DNA of 64,000 nt. It comes from Microbacterium hominis (GTDB lineage Bacteria; Actinomycetota; Actinomycetes; Actinomycetales; Microbacteriaceae). Positions 8,970-17,707 of this stretch are shown piece by piece. Location of the stretch: the NCBI RefSeq assembly GCF_013282805.1, contig NZ_CP054038.1:1550001-1614000 (forward strand), in the 5' to 3' direction. A model generated the notes under the pieces. It was not told the origin of the DNA, did no database searches, and saw nothing but the letters and a program-made list of their open reading frames with translations. Within the stretch, counting starts at the first letter, position 1. Each line of letters starts with the position of its first letter. The position numbers and the translations under genes are program-made.

Positions 8970-9608
8970 CTAGTCCGCTGACACGGTCGTCAGCTGGAGG
9001 AGTCCCTCGCCGACGATGGAGAGGGCGCCGATCACCGCCGGAGACCCCTGCGTCTCCTGGATGAGCGAGCGGTATGCGCTCGTGACCGGATCGCGGCGCA
9101 CGGGGTCGGAGACGCCGCCGCCGGCCATCACTCGGGGCACCAGGACCGTGCCGCCCGAGCGCACGAGCCGCAGTCCGTGCTCGACGTACTCGATGACGCC
9201 CTCGGGGTCGGCGTCGACCAGCACGATGTCGTACGAGGCCTCGTTCATCCGGGGCAGCACCTCGGCTGCGCGCCCGGTGATGAAGCGTGCGCGAGCGAGC
9301 GGAACCCGCGCGTCGGCGAACGCGCGACGCGCGGCACTGAGGTGCTCGGGTTCGCTGTCGATGGTCGTGAGCGTGGCGCGCGGGGAGCCGTGCAGCAGCC
9401 ACAGGCCCGACACCCCCGCTCCGGTGCCGATCTCGACGATGTTCAGCGCCTGCGACGCGGCCGCGATCACCGCGCACTGCGCGCCGACCACCGCGCTGAT
9501 CGGCGCGGCGCCGAGCTCCAGCGCATGCGTGCGGGCTCGCGCGATGTGCTCCGGTTCGTTCGTCGCCTCGGCGGCGAACCGCTGGTTCGCGTCGTGATCG
9601 CCCATCAT
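8970..9608 (-). CDS. Class I SAM-dependent O-methyltransferase
   Basis: About 212 residues of the O-methyltransferase family 3 (catechol-type) fold. The SAM motif V-E-I-G-T-G-A-G-V-S-G-L lies near residue 52. A D-S-E-P-E-H acidic motif and I-V-L-V-D-A-D-P metal-site segment follow. The start is set at ATG 9608 because GGAGGA sits seven bases upstream. The frame is open to 9656, but that would add residues of poor composition. In many actinobacteria the homologue lies next to sigE, which is absent here. The methyl acceptor is unknown. Confidence 0.85.
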   Translation of the reverse strand: MMGDHDANQRFAAEATNEPEHIARARTHALELGAAPISAVVGAQCAVIAAASQALNIVEIGTGAGVSGLWLLHGSPRATLTTIDSEPEHLSAARRAFADARVPLARARFITGRAAEVLPRMNEASYDIVLVDADPEGVIEYVEHGLRLVRSGGTVLVPRVMAGGGVSDPVRRDPVTSAYRSLIQETQGSPAVIGALSIVGEGLLQLTTVSAD

Positions 9609-9679
9609 GCATTCCTCCGCATGCCAGCCTACGCTGGCGTCGATTCTCGTCCGCACAGGCGCGACGGTAACCTGATGAC

Positions 9680-10057
9680 ATGTTCTTCGGGCTCACGATC
9701 GAGAAGCTGCTGCTGATCGCACTGGTCGCGGCGCTGATCATCGGTCCCGAGAGACTTCCGCGCTACGCCGAGGCGCTCGCGATGTTCACCCGCCGTGCTC
9801 GCGACTGGGTCACCACGGCCCGCACCCGCGTCAAGGAGGAGATGGGCGAGGACTTCGAGGACGTCGACTGGAAGACCCTCGACCCGCGCCAGTACGATCC
9901 CCGCCGCATCATCCGCGAGGCGCTCCTCGACGACTCCCCAGCGCCGGCCGCCGCCGCGGCCGCGGCACCGAAGCCCGTGACGCCCGCGCTCGAGCGACCC
10001 GCGACACCGGCCTTCCAGGCGGGGCAGGTGCCGCCCTTCGACGCCGAAGCCACCTGA
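9680..10057 (+). CDS. tatB: Sec-independent translocase subunit TatB
   Basis: 125 residues: one N-terminal membrane helix (about residues 6-22), the hinge G-P-E-R-L-P typical of TatB, an amphipathic helix, and an Ala/Pro-rich tail. With TatC it forms the receptor for twin-arginine signal peptides. A TAACCT hexamer (9668-9673) lies six bases before the ATG, so the mRNA is probably leaderless. tatA and tatC are not in the window. It converges with mrp. Confidence 0.88.
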   Translation: MFFGLTIEKLLLIALVAALIIGPERLPRYAEALAMFTRRARDWVTTARTRVKEEMGEDFEDVDWKTLDPRQYDPRRIIREALLDDSPAPAAAAAAAPKPVTPALERPATPAFQAGQVPPFDAEAT

Positions 10058-10090
10058 ACCTCCGCCACGCTCGGCGCGGCGCCGCACGGA

Positions 10091-11236
10091 TCAGCGCGGT
10101 CGCACCTGCAGGGGCCTGCGGGCCAGACTCCGTCCCGAGCGGGCGACCGCGTCGGCGAGGACCCCGATCGCCTGCGCGGCGGGATCGTCGGGATGCGTGA
10201 GCACGGCCGGCATTCCGGCGTCGGAATCCTGCCGCAGCACGGGGCTCAGGGGAACGGAGGCCAGCAGCGCGACCTCATCGCCGTCCGCGGACAAGGCGTC
10301 GGCCACCGCGGCACCGCCCCCGGCGCCGAACAGGTCGAATACGGTGCCGTCGGGCAGGGTGAGCGCCGCCATGTTCTCGACCACCCCGATCACGCGCTGA
10401 CCGGTCTGACGCGCCACCAGGCCGCTGCGCACCGCCACGTCGGATGCGGCCGCCTGCGGGGTGGTGACGACGAGCACCTCGGCGTGGGGGAGCAGCTGCC
10501 CCACCGAGATCGCCACATCGCCGGTTCCCGGCGGCATGTCCAGCAGGAGCACGTCGAGATCGCCGAAGTAGACATCGGTGAGGAACTGCTGGACGGTGCG
10601 ATGAAGCATCGGTCCGCGCCATGCGACGGCGCCGAGCGGCGCCTCGCCCGCACCGCGCCGCAGGAACATGCCGATCGAGATGGCCTTCACACCGTGGGCG
10701 ACCGGGGGAAGCATGAGGTCGTCGATACGCGTCGGCTGCGGCACGCGCCCCTCGGCGTCGACCAGGCCCAGCTGCGCCGGGATGGAGAAGCCGTGCACGT
10801 CGGCGTCGATGAGCCCGACTGCGAGGCCCCGGGCGGCCAGCGCGACGGCGAGGTTGGCGGTGACGGTGGATTTGCCGACGCCGCCCTTGCCGCTGGTGAC
10901 GGCGATCACCCGCGTGAGGCTGTCGGGACCGAACGGCATCTCTCGGGCGGCACGGCCGCCGCGGAGGCGCTCGGTGAGGGCCTGACGCTCCGCGGGGGTC
11001 ATGACCCCGACGTCCAGGCGCACCTCGGACACGCCGGGCACTGCGGCCGCGGCCTGCCGCACGTCGGCGCTGATGCGCTCGGCCGCCGGGCACCCGACGA
11101 TCGTCAGCGCGATCCCGACGGTGGCCACCCCCGCCTCCAGAGTGATAGTGCGGAGCATGTCGAGGTCTTCGAGCGGGCGGCGAAGCTCGGGGTCGATCAC
11201 GGCGCCGACGGCGCGGCGGATGTCGTCGGTGCTCAC
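10091..11236 (-). CDS. mrp: Mrp/NBP35 family P-loop ATPase (Fe-S cluster carrier)
   Basis: 381 residues. The N-terminal 90 residues form a MIP18/DUF59-like domain. The C-terminal part is a deviant-Walker ATPase with T-S-G-K-G-G-V-G-K-S (about residue 120), the switch region L-L-D-M-P-P-G-T-G-D and V-E-N-M-A-A-L. Members carry or insert iron-sulfur clusters in the cytoplasm. The usual C-terminal C-x2-C of cluster-binding relatives is not seen after V-E-N-M, as in some actinobacterial members, so cluster loading should not be assumed. GTG 11236 overlaps the upstream DUF1003 stop by four bases; a much longer open frame upstream is a shadow. Confidence 0.88.
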   Translation of the reverse strand: MSTDDIRRAVGAVIDPELRRPLEDLDMLRTITLEAGVATVGIALTIVGCPAAERISADVRQAAAAVPGVSEVRLDVGVMTPAERQALTERLRGGRAAREMPFGPDSLTRVIAVTSGKGGVGKSTVTANLAVALAARGLAVGLIDADVHGFSIPAQLGLVDAEGRVPQPTRIDDLMLPPVAHGVKAISIGMFLRRGAGEAPLGAVAWRGPMLHRTVQQFLTDVYFGDLDVLLLDMPPGTGDVAISVGQLLPHAEVLVVTTPQAAASDVAVRSGLVARQTGQRVIGVVENMAALTLPDGTVFDLFGAGGGAAVADALSADGDEVALLASVPLSPVLRQDSDAGMPAVLTHPDDPAAQAIGVLADAVARSGRSLARRPLQVRPR

Positions 11237-11766
11237 GCGCCGGCCTCCTCGTCGCGTCGCGGCGCGGCATCCAGCTTCTCGAGCATCGCCCGCAGCTCCG
11301 AACGGAGCACATCCTTCGTGACGACCTCGTCGGTGACGTCGGAGACGGCCATGCGCAGCGCGACGATCTCGCGGGCGAGGTACTCGGTGTCGGCGAGGTT
11401 GCGCTCGGCGCGCTGGCGGTCCTGCTCGATCTGCACGCGGTCCCGGTCGTCCTGGCGGTTCTGGGCGAGGAGGATCAGCGGGGCCGCGTAGGAGGCCTGC
11501 AGCGAGAGCATGAGCGTCAGGGCGGTGAAGCCGTTGGCGGCGCTGTCGAAGCGGAGCTCCTCGGGCATGAGGGTGTTCCACGCGAGCCACGCGACGCAGA
11601 ACAGAGTGAGCGCCATGAGGAACGCCGGGGTGCCCATCGCCCGGGCGACCCACTCGGTGAAGCGCCCGAACCGGTCGCGAGAGGGCTGCGGAGCGCGGCC
11701 GCCGAGCATGCCGCCGCGGCCGCGGGGCGCGTCGAGGGCGGGCCGGCGCGCCTTGCTCGCCCTCAT
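11233..11766 (-). CDS. DUF1003 family membrane protein
   Basis: 177 residues: a basic N-terminus, two membrane helices (about residues 48-66 and 80-100), the conserved N-R-Q-D-D-R-D-R block right after the second helix, and a long charged coiled-coil-like C-terminus. These features define DUF1003, whose biochemical role is not established. It overlaps both neighbours by four bases (MgtE-N protein upstream, mrp downstream), so the three form one coupled operon. Confidence 0.88.
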   Translation of the reverse strand: MRASKARRPALDAPRGRGGMLGGRAPQPSRDRFGRFTEWVARAMGTPAFLMALTLFCVAWLAWNTLMPEELRFDSAANGFTALTLMLSLQASYAAPLILLAQNRQDDRDRVQIEQDRQRAERNLADTEYLAREIVALRMAVSDVTDEVVTKDVLRSELRAMLEKLDAAPRRDEEAGA

Positions 11767-13061
11767 CGGGGCACCCCCGGCGTCGCGCGGGCGGTCGGCG
11801 CCGGCCGCGCGGGAGCAGGCTGCTCGTCGGCATCGTGGGAGCGCCAGTCGTCGGGCAGCAGGTAGTCGAGGACGTCGTCGACACTCACCGCGCCCACGAG
11901 CCGGTGGGCCTTGTCGACCACCGGCACCGAGACGAGGTCGTAGCTGGCCAGAAGGCGCGCCACCTCGGCGGCCGAGGCGGTCGTCGGGAGCGGTTCGAGC
12001 GTGTCGTCGATGATGGCGCCGACGCGCTCGTGGGGCGGGTAGCGCAGCATCCGCTGGAAATGCACGGTGCCCAGCAACCGCCCGGTCGGCGTCTCGTACG
12101 GCGGGAGTGTGATGAACACCGACGCGGCGAGGGCAGGATGCAGCTCGTGACGGCGGATGAGCGCGAGCGCCTCGGCCACCGTCGCGTCGGCGGAGAGGAT
12201 GATCGGCTCGCTCGTCATCAGCCCGCCCGCGGTGTCGGGCCCGTACTTGAGGAGCTCGCGCACGTCCTCGGCCTCTTCGGGCTCCATGAGGTCGAGCAGC
12301 TGCTCCAGGCGCGTCTCGGGCAGCTGGCCGAGGAGGTCTGCCGCGTCGTCGGGCTCCATCGCGTCGAGGATGTCCGCGGCCCGCTCATCGCCGAGCTGCT
12401 CGAGGATGTGGATCTGGTCCTCCTCGGGCATCTCCTCGAGGGCGTCCGCCAGACGGTCGTCAGGCAGCTCCTCGGCGACTTCGAGCAGGCGCTCGTCGGG
12501 GAGGTCGAGGAGGGTGTTGGCCAGGTCGGCGGGGCGCAGCTCCGAGAACGTGGCCACCAGCTGCTCGGCCGACTGCGCCTCGCCCGGGTTCTGCTCCTCG
12601 CGCACGTCGCGCCAGTTCGCGAACGTGGTCGGCCCCTTGGCGAACGGCGACGCGCTGGTCTTGGGTCGGCGCAGGAACAGCTGGCCGATGTCCCACTCGC
12701 CGAGGCGGCTGCGCTCGATCGCGACGTCTTCGATGACAGCGTGCCCCGAGCCGTCGTTCAGGTACACCTTGCGTCCGAGCAGCTCCGCCATCACGCGCAC
12801 CTCGCCGCCGCGCTGCTGGAACCGTCGCACGTTGATCAGCCCGGTGGTGATGACCTGTCCGGTCGCGATCGAGGTGACCCGTCCGATCGAGAGGAACACG
12901 TGACGACGGCCGGGGATCTCCACGACCAGGCCCACGACGCGGGGCGGATCATCTTTGCGATAGATGACGACCACGTCCCGCACTCTGCCGACACGATCGC
13001 CCGAGGGGTCGAACACGGTGCACCCGGCAAGGCGCGCGACGAAAACCCTCTGCGTGCTCAC
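11763..13061 (-). CDS. MgtE N-terminal-domain/CBS protein with PRC-barrel (no transporter domain)
   Basis: 432 residues. The order is a PRC-barrel-like beta domain (about residues 8-60), a second such segment, an MgtE N-terminal superhelical domain rich in E-E-L-P-D-D-R-L repeats (about 185-280) and two CBS domains (about 285-400). The C-terminal membrane channel of MgtE is absent, so this is not a magnesium channel by itself. It more likely senses Mg2+ or nucleotides. GTG 13061 has TACGCT six bases upstream (13068-13073), indicating a leaderless operon head for DUF1003 and mrp. Confidence 0.85.
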   Translation of the reverse strand: MSTQRVFVARLAGCTVFDPSGDRVGRVRDVVVIYRKDDPPRVVGLVVEIPGRRHVFLSIGRVTSIATGQVITTGLINVRRFQQRGGEVRVMAELLGRKVYLNDGSGHAVIEDVAIERSRLGEWDIGQLFLRRPKTSASPFAKGPTTFANWRDVREEQNPGEAQSAEQLVATFSELRPADLANTLLDLPDERLLEVAEELPDDRLADALEEMPEEDQIHILEQLGDERAADILDAMEPDDAADLLGQLPETRLEQLLDLMEPEEAEDVRELLKYGPDTAGGLMTSEPIILSADATVAEALALIRRHELHPALAASVFITLPPYETPTGRLLGTVHFQRMLRYPPHERVGAIIDDTLEPLPTTASAAEVARLLASYDLVSVPVVDKAHRLVGAVSVDDVLDYLLPDDWRSHDADEQPAPARPAPTARATPGVPR

Positions 13062-13100
13062 GGTCCCAGCGTAGCCGGGGGAGCGTGCGAGGATGGGGAG

Positions 13101-13751
13101 ATGAGCATGTTCAGCGGGCGCCCGCCGCTGGGTGCCGACAGTGTCGGCCAGACCGTCGCCGGGTACCCCACCTATGAGGCGGCGCAGAAGGCCGTCTCGG
13201 CGCTCATCGCCGCCGAGGTCCCGGCGCGGGAGATCGCGATCGTGGGGCAGGAGCTGCGCTCGATCGAGCGTGTCACCGGTCGCCTGGGCTACGCCACCGC
13301 CGCCCGATCAGGGGCGATCAACGGCCTGCTGCTGGGCCTGCTGTTCTCCGCGATCCTGGTGCTCGGCAGCCCGACGGTGCCGATCCAGGCGTTCGTCGGC
13401 GTGCTGTTCGTGGGCATCGCGATCGGCATGCTCCTGAGCCTGGTCACCTTCTCGCTCGTGCGCCGCCGTCGCGACTTCGCGTCGGTCATGCAGGTGGTCG
13501 CCGACCACTACGAGGTCACCGTGGCGGCATCCAGCTTCCACAAGGCGCGGCAGGTGCTCGGGGCGCCTGCGGCACCGCCTTCTCCGCGCCCCGAACCCGC
13601 GCCCACCGACGAGCCGCCGCGCTACGGGGAGCGGGTCGCCGTCGCGCCCGAGACCGACGCGGAGGATGCCGCACCCGGCGAGCCGGCCGGTGCCGAACCG
13701 GACTCGTCCGAGGCGCCGGGGGAGCCGGGCGAGCGCGCGCCGCGCGACTGA
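13101..13751 (+). CDS. YflT/general stress protein 17M-like membrane protein
   Basis: 216 residues. The N-terminal 60 residues (T-V-A-G-Y-P-T-Y-E-A-A-Q-K-A-V) match the general stress protein 17M (YflT) fold. Two membrane helices with a Gly-rich turn follow (about 80-125). The C-terminal 60 residues are disordered and rich in Pro, Ala and acidic residues. It is divergent from the MgtE-N operon across about 40 bases. Its function is unknown. Stress inducibility is known for distant homologues but not shown here. Confidence 0.72.
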   Translation: MSMFSGRPPLGADSVGQTVAGYPTYEAAQKAVSALIAAEVPAREIAIVGQELRSIERVTGRLGYATAARSGAINGLLLGLLFSAILVLGSPTVPIQAFVGVLFVGIAIGMLLSLVTFSLVRRRRDFASVMQVVADHYEVTVAASSFHKARQVLGAPAAPPSPRPEPAPTDEPPRYGERVAVAPETDAEDAAPGEPAGAEPDSSEAPGEPGERAPRD

Positions 13752-13764
13752 GCGGGGCGTCGCC

Positions 13765-14436
13765 GTGTCCGAACGCGCCCTGCTGCTCGCCGTGGAGCTG
13801 CCCGCGGGGCAGGTCAGGGTGTCGGCTGTGCTCGCCGAGGCTCCGGGGGCGTGGGCCGCGATGGCGGTCGCGCACGGCGCGGGCACGCGCTTCGACCACC
13901 CGGGGGTGGTCGGAATCGCACGGGCGCTCGCCGACCGCGGTGTGACCACGTTGCGCTTCAACCTGCCTTACGCCGAGGCGGGCCGGCGCATGCCCGGACC
14001 GCCCGCCCACGCGGTGGCGGGATGGGCGGGCGCGTTCGAGGCCCTCGCCGACGTCGCCCCCGGGCTCGCACGCTGGGCGGCCGGTCGTTCGTATGGCGGC
14101 CGCATGGCGTCGGTGGCCGCCGCCGAGGGCGCGATCGATCCCGCGGGACTCGTCTATCTCGGCTATCCGCTCCACCCGCCGGGCAGGCCCGACAAGCCGC
14201 GCGTGGAGCACCTGCCCCGGGTCGCGGCGCGCCAGCTGTTCCTGTCGGGGACGAACGATCCGTTCGTCGACCCCCACGGCCAGCTCGAAGAAGCGGTCGC
14301 CTCGTGCCAGAGCGCGCAGCTCGTCTGGGTCGAGGGAGCCGGCCACTCCTTCGAGGTGAGGGGGCGCCGCCGCGCCGCCGACGAGATCGCCGCAGATCTC
14401 GCCGATCCGGTCGTCGCCTGGATGCGGGCGGGTTAG
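13765..14436 (+). CDS. Alpha/beta hydrolase family protein (KANL3/Tex30-like)
   Basis: About 223 residues with the small alpha/beta hydrolase core of the KANL3/Tex30 type: A-H-G-A-G near residue 34, G-R-S-Y-G-G-R (serine nucleophile, near 108), an aspartate in G-T-N-D-P-F and a late histidine in G-A-G-H-S-F. These form a Ser-Asp-His triad. The GTG start lies 13 bases after the previous stop, so the two are likely co-transcribed. The substrate is unknown. Confidence 0.8.
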   Translation: MSERALLLAVELPAGQVRVSAVLAEAPGAWAAMAVAHGAGTRFDHPGVVGIARALADRGVTTLRFNLPYAEAGRRMPGPPAHAVAGWAGAFEALADVAPGLARWAAGRSYGGRMASVAAAEGAIDPAGLVYLGYPLHPPGRPDKPRVEHLPRVAARQLFLSGTNDPFVDPHGQLEEAVASCQSAQLVWVEGAGHSFEVRGRRRAADEIAADLADPVVAWMRAG

Positions 14437-14458
14437 CGCCCGGCGACGCGCGGACAGA

Positions 14459-16243
14459 TCAGCGACCGGCCGCGTAGCCCTGCATCCCACGGGGGTTGGC
14501 CGCAGCCCACAGCGTCCCGGTGTCGCGGTCGATGCCGACCGCGGAGAGCCTGCCCAGGCGCCAGTCGCCGGCGCGCGTCACGTCGTGACCGCGGCGGCGC
14601 AGCCCCTCGATCACCGTGTCGCCCAGGCGGTCCTCCACCACGATGCCGGCCGGGTCCCAGGTGCGCGGCCAGAACGAGTCGACGAGCGCGATCGTGTGCA
14701 GCGTGGGGGCGTCGATGGCCTCCTGAGCGCTCCACCCGCCGGCGAGCATGCGCAGCAGCATCGGCAGCTGCCACTGATCCTGCTGGTCGCCGCCGGGCGT
14801 GCCCAGCGCCATCGTCGCGACGCCCTCGCGCAGCACGAGCGTGGGGGTGAGGGTCGTGCGCGGGCGTGCGCCCGGCGCGAGCGCCGACGGCGCCGCGGCA
14901 TCCAGCCACGTCATCTGCAGTCGCGTGCCGAGGCAGAATCCGAGCTCGGGGATGGTGGGGGAGGACTGCAGCCAGCCCCCCGACGGGGTGACCGCGATGA
15001 TGTTGCCCCAGCGGTCGACGACGTCGATGTGGCAGGTGTCGCCGCGCGTGGATCCGGTGCGTGCGACGGTCGGCTCGCCCGTGCCCGCTGCGGCCGCGCC
15101 GTCGGCGCGCACGAGCGGGGGCGCGAAGCCGTGGTCGCCGAGCAGCGTTCCCGGCCGCCAGGTGTGGGAGGCCTCGTCGCCGATCGCGTCGCGGCGCCCG
15201 GCGATGAAGTCGTCGGCGAGCAGCTCGGCGACCTCCACGCCGTCGCCGAAGTGCGCGTCGCGGTCGGCGAGCACGAGCTTGAGCGTCTCGATCACCGTGT
15301 GCGCGCCGATCTCGGTCGCCACATCGAGGTGATCGTCGGGGAGCGGCTCGAGGATGCGCAGGGCCTCCAGGAGCGCCGGACCTTGGCACCACGCACCTGC
15401 CTTGGCCACGACGTGCCCGCGGAAGGTCGCCGTGACGGCGGGCTCGTACGAGGCCCGGAAGCCCGCGAAGTCGTCCGCGCTGATGACGGCGGCGTGGTCG
15501 GTGCCGCTCGAATGGCGGTGGGGCGCCGCGAGGAAGGCCGTTGCGGCGCGGGCCACGCGTCCGGTCGCCCACTCGTCCCGGGCGGCATCGATCCGCTCGG
15601 CGCGCGACGTGCCCGCCGCACCCGCGGCGATCAGCCCCTCCAGAACCTCCGCGTAGGCGGGATTGCGGTGGAGGTCGCCGGCTGCGGGAACGCGGCCCTG
15701 CGGCATCCACACCTCCGCCGAGGTGGGCCAGTGGTCGCGGAACAGTTCGGCGACCCGCTCGATCGTGGCGACCGTCGTCGGCAGCAGCGGAGCGCCCTCG
15801 CGGGCATAGCCGATCGCGGGGGCCAGCACGTCGGAGAGCTCCATCGTGCCGTGGTCGCGCAGCAGCAGGAGCCATGCGTCCACGGCACCCGGAACGGCGG
15901 CGGCGAGGCCGCCCGCACCGGGGACCAGGTCCAGCCCCTCCGCACGGAAGTGCGCGATCGTCGCCGCACCGGGAGCGGGCCCCTGTCCCATCAGCACGCG
16001 CGGCGTGGTGGGGTCGCCCGCGGTGGCGAAGATGCCGACGAGGTCGCCACCGGGCCCGTTCAGGTGCGGCTCGACGATATGGAGCACGAAGGCCCCCGCC
16101 GTGGCCGCGTCGAACGCGTTGCCGCCGCGCTCGAGCATCCCCTGCGCGACCGCGGTCGCGATCCAGTGGGTCGAGGCGGCCATGCCGAACGTGCCGGTCA
16201 GCTGCGGCCGCGTGGTGAACGCGGGCGGCGCGGTGAAGCTCAC
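14459..16243 (-). CDS. ggt: Gamma-glutamyltransferase family protein
   Basis: 594 residues in one precursor. Family members cleave themselves before a catalytic threonine, here in G-D-T-C-H-I-D-V-V-D-R-W-G-N (about residue 400), then hydrolyse or transfer gamma-glutamyl groups. The P-S-G-G-W and A-L-G-T-P-G-G-D segments line the site. There is no signal peptide, so it is probably cytoplasmic, as in the YwrD-like branch. The true substrate may not be glutathione, since actinobacteria mostly use mycothiol. It starts eight bases after the aminopeptidase stop in an apparent operon. Confidence 0.88.
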   Translation of the reverse strand: MSFTAPPAFTTRPQLTGTFGMAASTHWIATAVAQGMLERGGNAFDAATAGAFVLHIVEPHLNGPGGDLVGIFATAGDPTTPRVLMGQGPAPGAATIAHFRAEGLDLVPGAGGLAAAVPGAVDAWLLLLRDHGTMELSDVLAPAIGYAREGAPLLPTTVATIERVAELFRDHWPTSAEVWMPQGRVPAAGDLHRNPAYAEVLEGLIAAGAAGTSRAERIDAARDEWATGRVARAATAFLAAPHRHSSGTDHAAVISADDFAGFRASYEPAVTATFRGHVVAKAGAWCQGPALLEALRILEPLPDDHLDVATEIGAHTVIETLKLVLADRDAHFGDGVEVAELLADDFIAGRRDAIGDEASHTWRPGTLLGDHGFAPPLVRADGAAAAGTGEPTVARTGSTRGDTCHIDVVDRWGNIIAVTPSGGWLQSSPTIPELGFCLGTRLQMTWLDAAAPSALAPGARPRTTLTPTLVLREGVATMALGTPGGDQQDQWQLPMLLRMLAGGWSAQEAIDAPTLHTIALVDSFWPRTWDPAGIVVEDRLGDTVIEGLRRRGHDVTRAGDWRLGRLSAVGIDRDTGTLWAAANPRGMQGYAAGR

Positions 16244-16250
16244 GCCGGTG

Positions 16251-17675
16251 TCAGCGCGTCGGAGCGAGTCGGGCGATCCACGCTTCGACCTCGTCAGCGG
16301 TGCGGGGGATGCCGGCCGAGAGGTTGACGGGCCCCTCGGCGGTCATCAGGACGTCGTCCTCGATGCGCACGCCGATGCCGCGGTACTCCTCGGGCACGGT
16401 CACGTCGTCGATCTGGAAGTACAGGCCCGGCTCGATCGTGAACACCATGCCCGGCTCCAGGATGCCGTCGTAGTACATCTCGCGGCGCGCCTGCGCGCAG
16501 TCGTGCACGTCGATGCCCAGGTGGTGGCTGGTGCCGTGCACCATGTACCGGCGGTGGTGGCCGCCGCGGTCGGCGTCGAGGGCCTCCTCGGCGGAGACGG
16601 GGAGCAGACCCCACTCGGCCGTGCGGGCGGCGATGACGGTCATCGCGGCCTCGTGGACCGACTTGAACGTCACGCCCGGCCGCGCCGCGGCGAAGGCTGC
16701 GTCGGCCGCTTCGCGCACGGTCTCGTAGATGCGGCGCTGGATGTCGGTGAACCGGCCGCTCACCGGGAGCGTGCGGGTGATGTCGGCCGTGTACAGGCTG
16801 TCGATCTCGACGCCGGCATCGATGAGGATGAGGTCGCCGGGCACGACCGCGCCGTCGTTGCGGGTCCAGTGCAGGTAGCAGGCGTGCGGCCCCGAGGCGG
16901 CGATCGTGTCGTAGCCGACGGTGTTGCCGTCACTGCGCGCGCGCTGGTGGAACACGCCCTCGACCAGGCGCTCGCCGCGCGGGTGCTCGATGATGCGGGG
17001 GAGGTCGGCGACGATGTCGTCGAAGCCGTTCGCGGTGACGTCGACGGCCAGGCGCATCTGCGCGATCTCCCAATCGTCCTTGACCAGGCGCAGCTCGGAG
17101 ACGAACCGCGTGAGGTCGGCGTCGTCGCCGACGACGAGGTCGCCGTCGGCGGAGGCGAAGGCGTCGATGTGGGCGGTGGCCACGCCGAGGTCGGCGGCCA
17201 CCCCGGCCAGCGCGGGACGCGGACCGATCCAGAACTCCCCGATGGCGGCGTTGGAGTAGAACTCGGCCGTGGTGCGGTCGGCGCGCTCGCGGAAGTAGAG
17301 GGTGATCTCATGCCCGGACTCGGTGGGATCGAACACCAGCACGGCGCCCGGCTCGGAGTCGCTGGCCCAGCCGGTGAGGTGCGAGAAGGCGGAGTGGGCG
17401 CGGAACGGATAGTCGGTGTCGTTGCTGCGCTGCTTGAGCTCCCCGGCCGGGATCACCAGTCGCTGACCGGGGAACGCGGCGGACACGCGCGCGCGGCGCG
17501 CGGCCGCGTAGGCGGCCTGATCACGCGGCGGCGGCGTCGTGTCGGGGCGCTCGGCCCAGCCCTCGGAGATGGTGTCGAGGAAGCCCTGGCCGTAGTTCTG
17601 CCGACGGTTCGTGCTGGTCGAAGGACGCTCGGCCTCGTGCTGCGCGATCGTGTCGCTGTCGCCTGTCGTGCTCAT
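16251..17675 (-). CDS. pepP: Aminopeptidase P family protein (Xaa-Pro aminopeptidase, M24B)
   Basis: 474 residues. An N-terminal creatinase-like domain is followed by a pita-bread domain with the five metal ligands: D in I-D-A-G-V-E, D in T-A-D-I-T-R, H in G-T-S-H-H-L-G, E in T-I-E-P-G and E in V-R-I-E-D-D. It releases N-terminal residues that precede proline, using two Mn2+ ions. It heads a two-gene unit with ggt, which suggests peptide recycling. Confidence 0.9.
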   Translation of the reverse strand: MSTTGDSDTIAQHEAERPSTSTNRRQNYGQGFLDTISEGWAERPDTTPPPRDQAAYAAARRARVSAAFPGQRLVIPAGELKQRSNDTDYPFRAHSAFSHLTGWASDSEPGAVLVFDPTESGHEITLYFRERADRTTAEFYSNAAIGEFWIGPRPALAGVAADLGVATAHIDAFASADGDLVVGDDADLTRFVSELRLVKDDWEIAQMRLAVDVTANGFDDIVADLPRIIEHPRGERLVEGVFHQRARSDGNTVGYDTIAASGPHACYLHWTRNDGAVVPGDLILIDAGVEIDSLYTADITRTLPVSGRFTDIQRRIYETVREAADAAFAAARPGVTFKSVHEAAMTVIAARTAEWGLLPVSAEEALDADRGGHHRRYMVHGTSHHLGIDVHDCAQARREMYYDGILEPGMVFTIEPGLYFQIDDVTVPEEYRGIGVRIEDDVLMTAEGPVNLSAGIPRTADEVEAWIARLAPTR

Positions 17676-17707
17676 CTGTCCAGTCTCGCACGCAGCGGGC
17701 GCGACGG

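Noticed and set aside
11237..11884. N-terminal extension of mrp to give 597 residues
   Set aside because: The extension lies antisense-like over DUF1003 in another frame, is Arg/Pro-rich, and a coupled GTG at 11236 gives the normal family length.
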